Source: Actinomycetes bacterium
Lineage (GTDB): Bacteria; Actinomycetota; Actinomycetes; Mycobacteriales; Micromonosporaceae
DNA: 19,302 bases
Assembly (NCBI GenBank): GCA_021793335.1
Contig: JAJYSW010000032.1
Span: 1-19,302, forward strand
Direction: 5' to 3'
The notes below the pieces were generated by a model. That model had not been told where the DNA came from, ran no database searches, and worked only from the letters and a program-made list of their open reading frames with translations. Below are positions 13,014 through 19,302 of the stretch, piece by piece. The position numbers were made by a program, and so were the translations under genes. Position 1 is the first letter of the stretch. Each line of letters opens with the position of its first letter.

Positions 13014-13203
13014 ATTTGGTTCGGTCGCTGAGCCCGAGGAACGCTGAGGGCACCTGCCGGATCCAGCGCTGTCGATGGTGCCGCTCTCGCCGCACGGCTG
13101 CCTTCGCCGCCTCGTGGCTCTCATTTCGAATCCGCTCGAAAGCCCGACCGAGGAACGGCGCTTCGTCGCCGGGCCGGGCTGGGCTCGGGTTCGCGGTCGT
13201 CAT
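13000..13203 (-). CDS. Possible small basic protein coupled to the RidA gene
   Basis: A 67-aa ORF whose ATG at 13203 overlaps the TGA of the upstream RidA gene (ATGA), an arrangement that often means translational coupling. The product is charged and helical: FLGRAFERIRNESHEAAKAA, then VRRERHHRQRWIRQVPS. Its last residues (TKCQHQ) are encoded by the AT-rich repeat block, so the original reading frame may have been truncated when that DNA arrived. I recognise no family. It could equally be chance coding. Confidence 0.35.
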   Translation of the reverse strand: MTTANPSPARPGDEAPFLGRAFERIRNESHEAAKAAVRRERHHRQRWIRQVPSAFLGLSDRTKCQHQ

Positions 13204-13589
13204 GGGAGCCTGGCGGTGAGATCGAGTTCCACGAGTTGGTCGGGATAGCCCAGGGCCGTCACGCCGATGACCGTGCTCGCCGCTTTGAAGGCCGGGGCCA
13301 GGCTCGTCCTTTCGGCGAAGCGGTGCCAGGCGTCGCCGACCGTCGCGCTGTCGGCGCTCACGACGTAGACCACGGAGCGGACCACGGCTTCGGGCCCCGC
13401 GCCGACCGAGGCCAGGGCGGCGATGGCATTCGCGGCCACCTGCTCGATCTGACGGTCCAGATCGCCCACGCCGACGACCCGTTCCTCCGCGTCGACCGGG
13501 CACTGACCGGCCAGGTAGGCGATCCGGCCCGGCTCGACGATCGTCACGTGCTCGTATCCGCCGGTGGGATGCAGTTCATTGGTCGACAT
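13200..13589 (-). CDS. RidA (YjgF/YER057c/UK114) family protein
   Basis: A 129-aa single-domain protein of the Rid family. Archetypal members are trimeric imine/enamine deaminases. Family motifs seen are AYLAGQCPVD near residue 25, the helix QIEQVAANAIAALASVGAG, VVRSVVYVV near 69-77, and the closing strand LVELDLTA. The arginine that binds the substrate carboxylate in RidA (in the PARSCVEV segment of E. coli) aligns with Ala104 in FKAASTVIGV, so classical 2-aminoacrylate deaminase activity is unlikely. It may bind a different ligand. ATG 13589 has no Shine-Dalgarno but has TAGCCT six bases upstream, suggesting a leaderless mRNA. It is followed by a small overlapping ORF and preceded by purE on the same strand after 76 bases. 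Confidence 0.88.
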   Translation of the reverse strand: MSTNELHPTGGYEHVTIVEPGRIAYLAGQCPVDAEERVVGVGDLDRQIEQVAANAIAALASVGAGPEAVVRSVVYVVSADSATVGDAWHRFAERTSLAPAFKAASTVIGVTALGYPDQLVELDLTARLP

Positions 13590-13595
13590 GGGCTG

Positions 13596-13601
13596 AGGCT
13601 A
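13596..13601 (-). promoter_or_regulatory. -10 element (TAGCCT) for the RidA-family gene
   Basis: TAGCCT, six bases (CAGCCC), then ATG 13589 on the minus strand; no ribosome site. Same geometry as the purE, purK, guaB and DUF5319 starts. Confidence 0.5.
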
Positions 13602-13665
13602 ACAGCCGTGGGGCAAGGGCGGCGAAGGGTTTTCCGCCGGGCGCCGCCGCGTTCGGCGGAGCGGT

Positions 13666-14184
13666 CTAGCGTTCGGGCCGGTCCAGTCGGGAACGCAGGT
13701 TCGCGTCCTTCTCGGCCACCATCCGCTCCAGATCGGTCTGGAAGTTCGACATCCGTTCGCGCAGCGCCGGGTCGCTCGCGGCCAGGATTCGCACGGCCAG
13801 GAGCCCGGCATTGCGCGCGCCGCCGATCGACACGGTGGCGACCGGGACGCCGGCCGGCATCTGGACGATCGACAGCAGCGAGTCCATGCCGTCGAGGTAC
13901 TTCAGCGGCACCGGGACGCCGATCACCGGCAGCGGTGTGGCAGCGGCGACCATGCCCGGCAGGTGCGCGGCCCCGCCGGCGCCCGCGATGACGACCTGGA
14001 GCCCCCGCGAAGCGGCCGATTCCGCATAGGACAGCATGGCCTGCGGGGTGCGGTGCGCGGAGACCACGCGGACCTCGAAGGGAATCGCGAACTCTTCGAG
14101 CGCCTCGGTCGCGGCCTCCATCGTCGGCCAGTCGGAGTCCGATCCCATGATGACGCCGACTCGGGCGTGTGCGTGCTCAGCCAT
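13666..14184 (-). CDS. purE: N5-carboxyaminoimidazole ribonucleotide mutase
   Basis: Converts N5-CAIR to CAIR in de novo purine synthesis (class I PurE), working right after PurK. The product is 172 aa from the chosen start. Motifs seen are VGVIMGSDSDWPTM (phosphate binding), VSAHRTPQAML (catalytic His in SAHRTP), VVIAGAGGAAHLPGM and VPLKYLDGMDSLLSIVQMP. All are intact, and the C-terminal tail after VAEKDANLR is only slightly extended. I prefer ATG 14184 because TAGGCT lies exactly six bases upstream, which fits a leaderless transcript. GTG 14190, two codons earlier, is the alternative. It lies 44 bases after purK on the same strand, so it may be transcribed both from purK and from its own promoter. 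Confidence 0.96.
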   Translation of the reverse strand: MAEHAHARVGVIMGSDSDWPTMEAATEALEEFAIPFEVRVVSAHRTPQAMLSYAESAASRGLQVVIAGAGGAAHLPGMVAAATPLPVIGVPVPLKYLDGMDSLLSIVQMPAGVPVATVSIGGARNAGLLAVRILAASDPALRERMSNFQTDLERMVAEKDANLRSRLDRPER

Positions 14185-14190
14185 GTCCAC

Positions 14191-14196
14191 AGCCTA
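14191..14196 (-). promoter_or_regulatory. -10 element (TAGGCT) for purE
   Basis: TAGGCT, then GTGGAC, then ATG 14184 on the minus strand. It sits in the 44-base purK-purE gap and would give purE an independent leaderless start. No -35 box is seen. Confidence 0.5.
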
Positions 14197-14228
14197 CTTT
14201 CACGCGGGCGAGGTCTTCGATCCGCACA

Positions 14229-15359
14229 TCAGCCCAGCCGCAACCGTTCGGCGGCCCGCACGGCGCGCTCTCGCAGCTCGTGCACGTCCTCGCCGCGCAC
14301 GGTCACGTGCCCGATCTTGCGGCCGGGCCGGACGGCCTTGCCGTACAGGTGGACGCGCGCGCCGGGGTCTTCGGCGAGGAGGCGCTGGAGCCGTTCGTCC
14401 AGGCGCGGGCCGCCCGGTTCGCCGCCGAGGACGTTGGCCATGACCGTGAACGGGGCCGTGGGTTCGGTCGAGCCCAGCGGGTAGTCGAGCACCGCCCGCA
14501 GGTGCTGCTCGAACTGGGAGGTCACTGCGCCTTCGATCGTCCAGTGGCCCGAGTTGTGCGCGCGCATCGCCAGTTCGTTCACGAACAGGCCCTTGGGGGT
14601 CTGGAACAGCTCGACGGCGAGCATGCCGCACACGTCGAGTTCTTCTGCGATGGTCCGCGCGATCGCGGCGGCCATCACGGCCGCGTCCGGGTCGAGGCGC
14701 GGGGCCGGGGCGATGACCTCGGTGCAGATCCCGTCCCGTTGGACGGTCTCGACGACGGGGTAGACGGCCGTCTCGCCGCGCGGTGAGCGGGCCACCTGGA
14801 CGGCCAGTTCGCGTTGGAGGGGCATGAGTTCTTCGGCGATGAGGTGGACGCCGGAGGCGAGGACGGCCTGCGCGTCGCCGGGCGTCTCGATCATCCACAC
14901 GCCTTTGCCGTCGTATCCGCCGGTGACGGCCTTGAGGACGCACGGCAGGCCGAAGGCCTCGACCTCGGAGATGGAGCTCACCGGCCGCCATCGCGGCTGC
15001 GGGACGCCGAGCTCGCCCATGCGTTCGCGCATCGCCTGCTTGTCCTGGGCGTATATGAGCGCTTCGGGTCTGGGCTGGACGTCGACGCCTTCGGCGACGA
15101 GGGCTCGCAGCGCTTCCTGTGGGACGTGTTCGTGGTCGAAGGTGACGACGGTGACGCCTGAGGAGAGCTCGCGCAGGTTGTCGAGGTTCCGGTAGTCGCC
15201 GAGTCTGACGTCGGCGGCGACGGCTGCGGCGCTTTCGGCGGGGTCGGCGGCCAGCACTCGCAGGCTCTGTCCCAGGGCGATCGCCGCCTGGTGGGTCATG
15301 CGGGCGAGCTGCCCTGCGCCGATCACGCCTACGGTCGGAAGTTGGGTCGCGGCATCCAC
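14229..15359 (-). CDS. purK: 5-(carboxyamino)imidazole ribonucleotide synthase
   Basis: An ATP-grasp ligase that joins AIR and bicarbonate, using ATP, to give N5-CAIR for PurE. The 376-aa product has the N-terminal Rossmann-like PreATP domain (VGVIGAGQLARMTHQAAIAL, then the FDHEHVP segment). The ATP-binding loop region is LPCVLKAVTGGYDGKGVWMI. The metal/ATP segment reads GMLAVELFQTPKGLFVNELA, followed by RAHNSGHWTIEGAVTSQFEQ, diagnostic of PurK. The C-terminal domain has VHLYGKAVRPGRKIGHVTV. The GTG start at 15359 has no Shine-Dalgarno but TAGGCT lies six bases upstream. It heads purK-purE and is divergent from the methionine aminopeptidase gene across 261 bases. Confidence 0.96.
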   Translation of the reverse strand: MDAATQLPTVGVIGAGQLARMTHQAAIALGQSLRVLAADPAESAAAVAADVRLGDYRNLDNLRELSSGVTVVTFDHEHVPQEALRALVAEGVDVQPRPEALIYAQDKQAMRERMGELGVPQPRWRPVSSISEVEAFGLPCVLKAVTGGYDGKGVWMIETPGDAQAVLASGVHLIAEELMPLQRELAVQVARSPRGETAVYPVVETVQRDGICTEVIAPAPRLDPDAAVMAAAIARTIAEELDVCGMLAVELFQTPKGLFVNELAMRAHNSGHWTIEGAVTSQFEQHLRAVLDYPLGSTEPTAPFTVMANVLGGEPGGPRLDERLQRLLAEDPGARVHLYGKAVRPGRKIGHVTVRGEDVHELRERAVRAAERLRLG

Positions 15360-15365
15360 CGCCAG

Positions 15366-15371
15366 AGCCTA
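15366..15371 (-). promoter_or_regulatory. -10 element (TAGGCT) for purK
   Basis: TAGGCT, then CTGGCG, then GTG 15359 on the minus strand; identical hexamer and spacing to purE and the DUF5319 gene. Confidence 0.55.
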
Positions 15372-15620
15372 ACGCGGCCCTCGCCCGGGTTCGAGGGGAT
15401 CGGCCTCGTGCGTGATCTGTGCCGTGGCGGGCGTCTCTTCAGCGGCGGGCGGGCTCTTCGGCGGCAATGTCGAGGAGGCCTCGGGAGCCTCGTGCGTGAC
15501 ATGCGTGCGCGGCCGTGCCGACGTGAGCGGGCGGACGAGTTCGGCGGCCGCGGCCCCGTGCCGCCCGCCGGGCGCGATGATGAGGAGTCACCGACGCGAA
15601 TCTTTCTGAAAGGCCCGTCC

Positions 15621-16400
15621 ATGATCGAGCTGTACTCCCCTGCCGAGATCGAAGAGATGCGGCCGGCCGGCCGCTTCGTCGCCCGGACGCTGGCCGAGCT
15701 CGCCCGGGCCGCCGACGTCGGCGTCAACCTGCTCGATCTGGATGCTCTGGCCGCCCGGCGCATCGAGGAGGCCGGGGCGATCTCGTGCTACGTGGATTAC
15801 CATCCGTCCTTCGGCGCCCGCCCCTTCGGGAAGGTGCTGTGCACATCGGTCAACGACGCGGTCCTTCACGGTCTGCCGTATGACTACCGGCTGCGTGACG
15901 GGGATCTGCTCAGCCTCGATTTCGCCGCCAAAGTAGGGGGCTGGGTGTCCGATTCGGCGATCAGCGTCGTCGTGGGCACGCCGAGGGACGAGGATCTGAA
16001 GCTCATCGACACCGCCACGCGCGCGTTGGAGGCGGGGATCGCCGCGGCGCGCCCTGAGAATAAGCTCGGCGATGTCTCGGCGGCGATCGCCGAGGTGGCG
16101 CGGGCCGAGGGCCTGATGATCAATACCGATTTCGGCGGGCACGGCGTCGGCCGCGAGATGCACGGCGATCCGCAGGTGCCCAACGACGGCCGGGCGGGGC
16201 GGGGCCTTCGGCTCAGGCCGGGCCTGGTCATCGCGATCGAGCCGTGGTTCCTGCACACCACGGACGAGATCCGTTACGACTCCGACGGCTGGACGCTGCG
16301 CAGCGCGGACGGTTCGCGGGGCGCTCATGTGGAGCACACGATCGCGGTCACCGAGGACGATCCGATCATTCTCACCGACCGGTCGTTCCTCACCGTCTGA
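15621..16400 (+). CDS. map: Methionine aminopeptidase, type I
   Basis: Removes the initiator methionine from nascent proteins in the cytosol. The 259-aa enzyme has the pita-bread fold with all five metal ligands visible: Asp100 and Asp111 (SLDFAAKVGGWVSDSA), His174 (FGGHGVGREMHGDP), Glu207 (IAIEPWF) and Glu238 (HVEHTIAVTE). His83 (VLHGLP) and His181 are also present. No N-terminal zinc/SH3 extension is seen, so it is the short bacterial class. ATG 15621 has AAAGG eight bases upstream. Actinobacteria often carry more than one map; this copy stands alone rather than beside secY/adk/infA, so it may be the accessory one. Its stop codon lies at the start of a 12-bp tandem repeat. Confidence 0.95.
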   Translation: MIELYSPAEIEEMRPAGRFVARTLAELARAADVGVNLLDLDALAARRIEEAGAISCYVDYHPSFGARPFGKVLCTSVNDAVLHGLPYDYRLRDGDLLSLDFAAKVGGWVSDSAISVVVGTPRDEDLKLIDTATRALEAGIAAARPENKLGDVSAAIAEVARAEGLMINTDFGGHGVGREMHGDPQVPNDGRAGRGLRLRPGLVIAIEPWFLHTTDEIRYDSDGWTLRSADGSRGAHVEHTIAVTEDDPIILTDRSFLTV

Positions 16401-16401
16401 A

Positions 16402-16473
16402 CCGCCGTCTGAGCCGCCGCCTGAGCAGCTGTCCGGGCCGCCGCCTGAGCGACGGCCCGAGCAGCGGCCCGAT
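16402..16473. repeat. Six 12-bp tandem repeats filling the map-rimJ gap
   Basis: Units of CCGCCGCCTGAG start at 16402, 16414, 16426, 16438, 16450 and 16462. Units 2 and 4 are identical, unit 1 differs by one base, and the rest are more degenerate. The last codons of map (ending ACCGTCTGAA) look like a further partial unit. Since 12 is a multiple of 3, units 1, 2 and 4 each place another TGA in the map reading frame after the real stop. The block fits almost exactly between the convergent genes. Confidence 0.75.
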
Positions 16474-16479
16474 CGCGGT

Positions 16480-17109
16480 TCAGTGGTTCGATTCCGCCCG
16501 TCTGAGCCGTTCCATGCGGTCGATCATGCTCTCGGTGGCGATCTCCTCGGCGGTGACGGCGTACCCGTAGTGGTCTCGCCAGTCGCCGTCGATGTAGAGG
16601 TAGCGCTTGTGCAGGCCTTCGCGGCGCAGCCCGAGTTTTTCGGCGACGCGGTTCGAGGGGGCGTTCTCGGGCCGGATGTTGACCTCGATGCGGTGGAGCC
16701 GCCCGGCGGTCAGTGCGTGGTCGATGACGAGCGCCAGCGCGGTGGCGGTGATGCCCCTGCCGGCGTGGCCGCGGTCGATCCAGTAGCCGGCGTATGCCGA
16801 GCCGAAGGCGCGGCGCACGATGTTGCCGACGGTGAGGCCGCCGACGAGTTCGTCCTGCCAGCACACGGCGAGCGGCCAGCTGCTGCCGTCCCTGATCGAG
16901 CGTTTGAAGGCGCGGAGCATGGCGCGGAACGCGGCGGGCGAGTGCGCCTCGTGCCAGGTGGCTCCGGTGCCCGGTTCCCAGGGGGCGAGCCAGGGCTCGT
17001 TCGAGCGGCGCAGGTCGGACCAGCGTCGGGCGTCGCTGCGGCGGAACGGACGTACGCTCACATCGTTATGACGGAGTTCCACTGGCCAACCGGGGTTGGA
17101 AAGGGTCAT
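16480..17109 (-). CDS. rimJ: GNAT acetyltransferase, RimJ-like
   Basis: A 209-aa GNAT-fold acetyltransferase of the RimJ/RimL type, which acetylates N-terminal amino groups of ribosomal or other proteins with acetyl-CoA. Family features seen are VSVRPFRRSDARRW at the start, the acetyl-CoA loop YWIDRGHAGRGITATAL (pattern R/QxxGxG), HRIEVNIRPENAPSNRVAEK and LGLRREGLHKRYLYIDGDWR. I chose ATG 17109 because the ORF upstream to 17214 does not resemble the family. No clear ribosome site is visible, so the start is uncertain. It lies 37 bases after moeA on the same strand. The order galU-moeA-rimJ is conserved in actinobacteria (in M. tuberculosis Rv0993-Rv0995), which supports the name. The actual substrate is not known. 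Confidence 0.88.
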   Translation of the reverse strand: MTLSNPGWPVELRHNDVSVRPFRRSDARRWSDLRRSNEPWLAPWEPGTGATWHEAHSPAAFRAMLRAFKRSIRDGSSWPLAVCWQDELVGGLTVGNIVRRAFGSAYAGYWIDRGHAGRGITATALALVIDHALTAGRLHRIEVNIRPENAPSNRVAEKLGLRREGLHKRYLYIDGDWRDHYGYAVTAEEIATESMIDRMERLRRAESNH

Positions 17110-17146
17110 GGGTTTCGGTCCAAAGGCTGTGCGTGTAGGGAGGGCG

Positions 17147-18415
17147 TCATCGGTTTCGATCCAGCAGAAGCACGTCCACAGTCGACCCGGCGGGCACTCG
17201 GGTGGCGTTCTCACCGATCGTCATCAGCCCGGTGGCCTCGGCGAGTCCGGTGAGCGTATAAGAGGTCGATCCCAACGGGGCCACGGTGTAACCGCCCCCG
17301 CGTCGCTCGGCGACGCGGACCGGACGGAATTCTCGCAGCCCGTTCGGTGAGGATACGGGTTCGGTCAGGTTCGCGCGCACGCTGGGCCGGAATACCGGTT
17401 CGGCGCCGGCCAGTCGCTGCACGAGGGGTCTGGCGATGACTTCGAAGGCGATCTGCGCGGAGACCGGGTCGCCCGGGAGGCACACGATGGGGACCTCTTC
17501 GGGGCCGATGGTGCCGAAGCCCATCGTCTCGCACAGGTAGACGGCGACGGGGTCGAACGGGACGGCGCCGTCGCGGGAGAGCGTGCGGCGCACCATGTCT
17601 CCGGGTCCGGTGCCGGTGCCGCCGGTGGTGATGACGAGGTCGGCGCGGAGGATCTGGTCGTCGAGGACGGTGCGCAGCGCGTCGGGTTCGTCGTCGCAGA
17701 TGCCGACCCGGTAGGCGTGGGCTCCGGCTTCGGAGGCGGCGGCGGTGACCAGGTGCGAGTTGACGTCGATGAGCTGGCCCGGCTGGGAGGGTCTGCCGGT
17801 GTCGACCAGTTCGTCGCCGGTGGCGATGACGACGACGCGCGGGGTGGGGCGTACTACGACGTCGGCGACGCCCGCGGCTGCGAGGAGCCCGATCAGTTGC
17901 GGGGTGATGCGGCGGCCCTCGTGGGCGAGGATCTCTCCGGCGGTGCGTTCGGAGCCCAGGCGGCGCACGCCGTGGCCTCGGCGCGGGACTTGGCGGACCT
18001 CGACGGTGGCCATGCCCTCGTCGGTCCAGGCCAGGGGCACGACGATGTCGGCGCCGACGGGCAGGGGGGAGCCGGCGGCGACGGCGAAGCACGTGCCGGG
18101 GACGAGGCGGACGGGCCGCCATGAGGAGGCGGCGAGGTCGCCGAGGACTTTGAGGCCGACGCCGCGTTCGGGGCTGGCTCCGGCGAGGTCGGCGGCGGCG
18201 GCGGCGTAGCCGTCGATGGCGGCGTAGTCGAAGGCGGGCAGTGGGCCCGGGCTCGTGACGTCCTCGGCGAGGACCGCCCCGGTCGAGCGGGTCATGTCGA
18301 TGTCGGTGGGAGGGAGGGGACGGACCAGCGCCAGCGCCTTCGACAGGAAATCCGCCAGTGGCGTCGCTTCGCCGCTCCCCTTCATTCCTCCGCCCCCGTC
18401 TTGTCGAGTCCCCAC
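17147..18415 (-). CDS. moeA: Molybdopterin molybdotransferase MoeA
   Basis: Inserts molybdate into adenylylated molybdopterin to finish the molybdenum cofactor. The 422-aa product has the domain I/III motif PAFDYAAIDGYAAAAADLAG (commonly FDNSAMDGY), PLAW/RRLGSE in domain II, and VVVIATGDELVDTGRPSQPG. Next come the cofactor-binding TTGGTGTGPGDMVRRTL and LPGDPVSAQIAFEVIARPLV, then the C-terminal domain IV. Several motif positions differ from E. coli MoeA (GGVSVG is GGTGTG, and LPGNP is LPGDP). The GTG at 18415 sits 4 bases after a terminator-like hairpin, and its ribosome site would be inside the stem. ATG 18385 has GGAGG only one base away. Neither start is secure. No other Mo-cofactor genes are in the window. 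Confidence 0.92.
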   Translation of the reverse strand: MGTRQDGGGGMKGSGEATPLADFLSKALALVRPLPPTDIDMTRSTGAVLAEDVTSPGPLPAFDYAAIDGYAAAAADLAGASPERGVGLKVLGDLAASSWRPVRLVPGTCFAVAAGSPLPVGADIVVPLAWTDEGMATVEVRQVPRRGHGVRRLGSERTAGEILAHEGRRITPQLIGLLAAAGVADVVVRPTPRVVVIATGDELVDTGRPSQPGQLIDVNSHLVTAAASEAGAHAYRVGICDDEPDALRTVLDDQILRADLVITTGGTGTGPGDMVRRTLSRDGAVPFDPVAVYLCETMGFGTIGPEEVPIVCLPGDPVSAQIAFEVIARPLVQRLAGAEPVFRPSVRANLTEPVSSPNGLREFRPVRVAERRGGGYTVAPLGSTSYTLTGLAEATGLMTIGENATRVPAGSTVDVLLLDRNR

Positions 18416-18419
18416 CGGT

Positions 18420-18457
18420 CCGCCCGACGCCGGAGCTGCGGCTCTGGCGTCGGGCGG
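18420..18457 (-). terminator. Hairpin between galU and moeA
   Basis: A perfect 12-bp inverted repeat CCGCCCGACGCC / GGCGTCGGGCGG with a 14-base loop begins 9 bases after the galU stop. It ends only 4 bases before the upstream moeA start candidate. No U-run. It may attenuate galU-moeA readthrough or block ribosome access to the GTG at 18415. Confidence 0.6.
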
Positions 18458-18466
18458 TGTTGTCAG

Positions 18467-19302
18467 CTAGTCCAGTGTCGCACTGAATTCGCGCAGCCAG
18501 GTGTTGAAGCCGGGCAAGTCGTCCCGTTCGCTGGCGAGTTCGACCAGCGTCTGGAGATAGGCGACGGGCTGGCCGGTGTCGTAGCGGCGGCCTCGGAAGA
18601 TCACGCCGTGCACTGGGGTGCCGTTGTCGCGCATGGTGTCCATGGCGTCGGTGAGTTGGATTTCGCCGCCGCTGCCGGGTTCGGTGGCGTCGAGGACGGG
18701 GAAGATCGAGCCTGGGAGCACGTAGCGCCCGATGAGGATGAGGTTCGAGGGGGCCTCGTCGACCGAGGGTTTCTCGACCATGCCGGTGACTTCGACGATG
18801 TCGGCGTCTCCGGTGGGGGCGACCTCGGCCACGCCGTACCGGGAGACGTCCTCCTTGGGCACTTCCATGAGGGCCAGGACGATGCCGCCGGTCTCGGATT
18901 GGAGGTCCATCATGCGCGGCAGGAGTACGTCGCCGAGGTCGCAGAATTCGTCGCCGAGGAGGACCGCGAAGGGTTCGTCGCCGACGTGGGCGGCGGCGCG
19001 GCCGACGGCGTGGCCGAGGCCGAGGGCCTTGCCTTGGCGGACCGCGTGGATCTCGGCGAGGCGTTCGGGGGCCCGGATGGCCTCGATGGCGTCGTTCTTG
19101 CCTTTTTCTTCGAGGAACGCCTCCAGGTCGGGGCGGGCGTCGAAGTAGTCGACCATGGAGTCTTTGCCTCGGGCGGTGACGAGGAGGATGTCCTCGGCTC
19201 CGGCGGCGGCGGCCTCTTCGACGATGTATTCGAGGACCGGTTTGTCGATGAGCGGCAGCAGTTCCTTCGGGACGGCTTTGGTGACCGGGAGGAAGCGGGT
19301 GG
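18467..19302 (-). CDS. galU: UTP-glucose-1-phosphate uridylyltransferase (5' end off window)
   Basis: Makes UDP-glucose from UTP and glucose 1-phosphate for cell-wall polysaccharides, glycogen/trehalose and other glycans. The visible 278 codons begin inside the nucleotide-binding signature (TRFLPVTKAVPKELLPLIDK), so only about the first 20 residues are missing. Other motifs are EEAAAAGAEDILLVTARGKD, RQGKALGLGHAV, FAVLLGDEFCD (Asp for the metal), VTGMVEKP (catalytic Lys region), GGEIQLTDAM and FRGRRYDTGQP. All are intact through the TAG stop. It heads the galU-moeA-rimJ group, but a strong hairpin follows its stop. Confidence 0.95.
   Translation of the reverse strand, partial: TRFLPVTKAVPKELLPLIDKPVLEYIVEEAAAAGAEDILLVTARGKDSMVDYFDARPDLEAFLEEKGKNDAIEAIRAPERLAEIHAVRQGKALGLGHAVGRAAAHVGDEPFAVLLGDEFCDLGDVLLPRMMDLQSETGGIVLALMEVPKEDVSRYGVAEVAPTGDADIVEVTGMVEKPSVDEAPSNLILIGRYVLPGSIFPVLDATEPGSGGEIQLTDAMDTMRDNGTPVHGVIFRGRRYDTGQPVAYLQTLVELASERDDLPGFNTWLREFSATLD

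Noticed and set aside
15291..15620. An N-terminal extension of map from a start at 15291
   Set aside because: The extension overlaps purK on the other strand and is unlike the family; ATG 15621 has AAAGG at proper spacing and begins with the usual MIELYSP-like segment.
1..19302. CRISPR arrays, tRNA or rRNA genes, transposases, biosynthetic clusters
   Set aside because: I looked for spaced direct repeats, cloverleaf-like segments with terminal CCA, and transposase motifs. None were found beyond the short 12-bp and 15-bp tandem repeats, which have no spacers.

Overview
The window is GC-rich DNA from an actinobacterium. Gene content and order point to a filamentous or related actinomycete, and the GroEL, BldM-like and MoeA variants look most like Micromonosporales/Glycomycetales. 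That placement is inference from remembered families, not a database result. About 14 intact genes are supported, plus one gene cut by the right edge, one broken ATPase gene, two low-confidence small ORFs, two CIRCE operators and several terminator-like hairpins.

Left part (1-5909). Positions 1-653 hold no convincing gene. Next, on the minus strand, is the purine pair guaB (IMP dehydrogenase) and guaB3 (a CBS-less paralogue with no catalytic cysteine). A DUF5319 gene is divergent from guaB, followed by an amidase that resembles indole-acetamide hydrolases. The amidase converges on, and overlaps by 4 bases, a BldM-like regulator whose receiver domain is degenerate. This neighbourhood (DUF5319, guaB, guaB3, a BldM relative, groES/groEL) recalls the guaB/bldM/groESL region of Streptomyces.

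Middle (6100-11498). A predicted ABC-class ATPase of unknown role converges on groEL. A hairpin cluster separates the two. groEL is of the His-tailed GroEL1 type and lies downstream of groES, with a strong hairpin between them and two CIRCE (HrcA) operators upstream. A class I methyltransferase with a THUMP-like tail is divergent from groES.

Variable spot (about 11476-13203). Two ends of one AAA+ ATPase (N-terminal Walker A end and C-terminal DUF234-like end) flank roughly 0.9 kb of AT-rich DNA carrying a 241-codon ORF of foreign-looking composition. Just upstream is a set of 15-bp repeats containing a perfect 9-bp palindrome.

Right part (13204-19302). A RidA-family gene, purE, purK, a type I methionine aminopeptidase, a RimJ-like acetyltransferase, moeA and the 3' part of galU. 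The order galU-moeA-rimJ is a conserved actinobacterial arrangement.

The strongest whole-window pattern is a leaderless-promoter signature. In five genes (guaB, DUF5319, ridA-like, purE, purK) a TANNNT hexamer sits exactly 6 bases before the start codon. Three of the five are the identical TAGGCT, and three of the five genes belong to purine synthesis.
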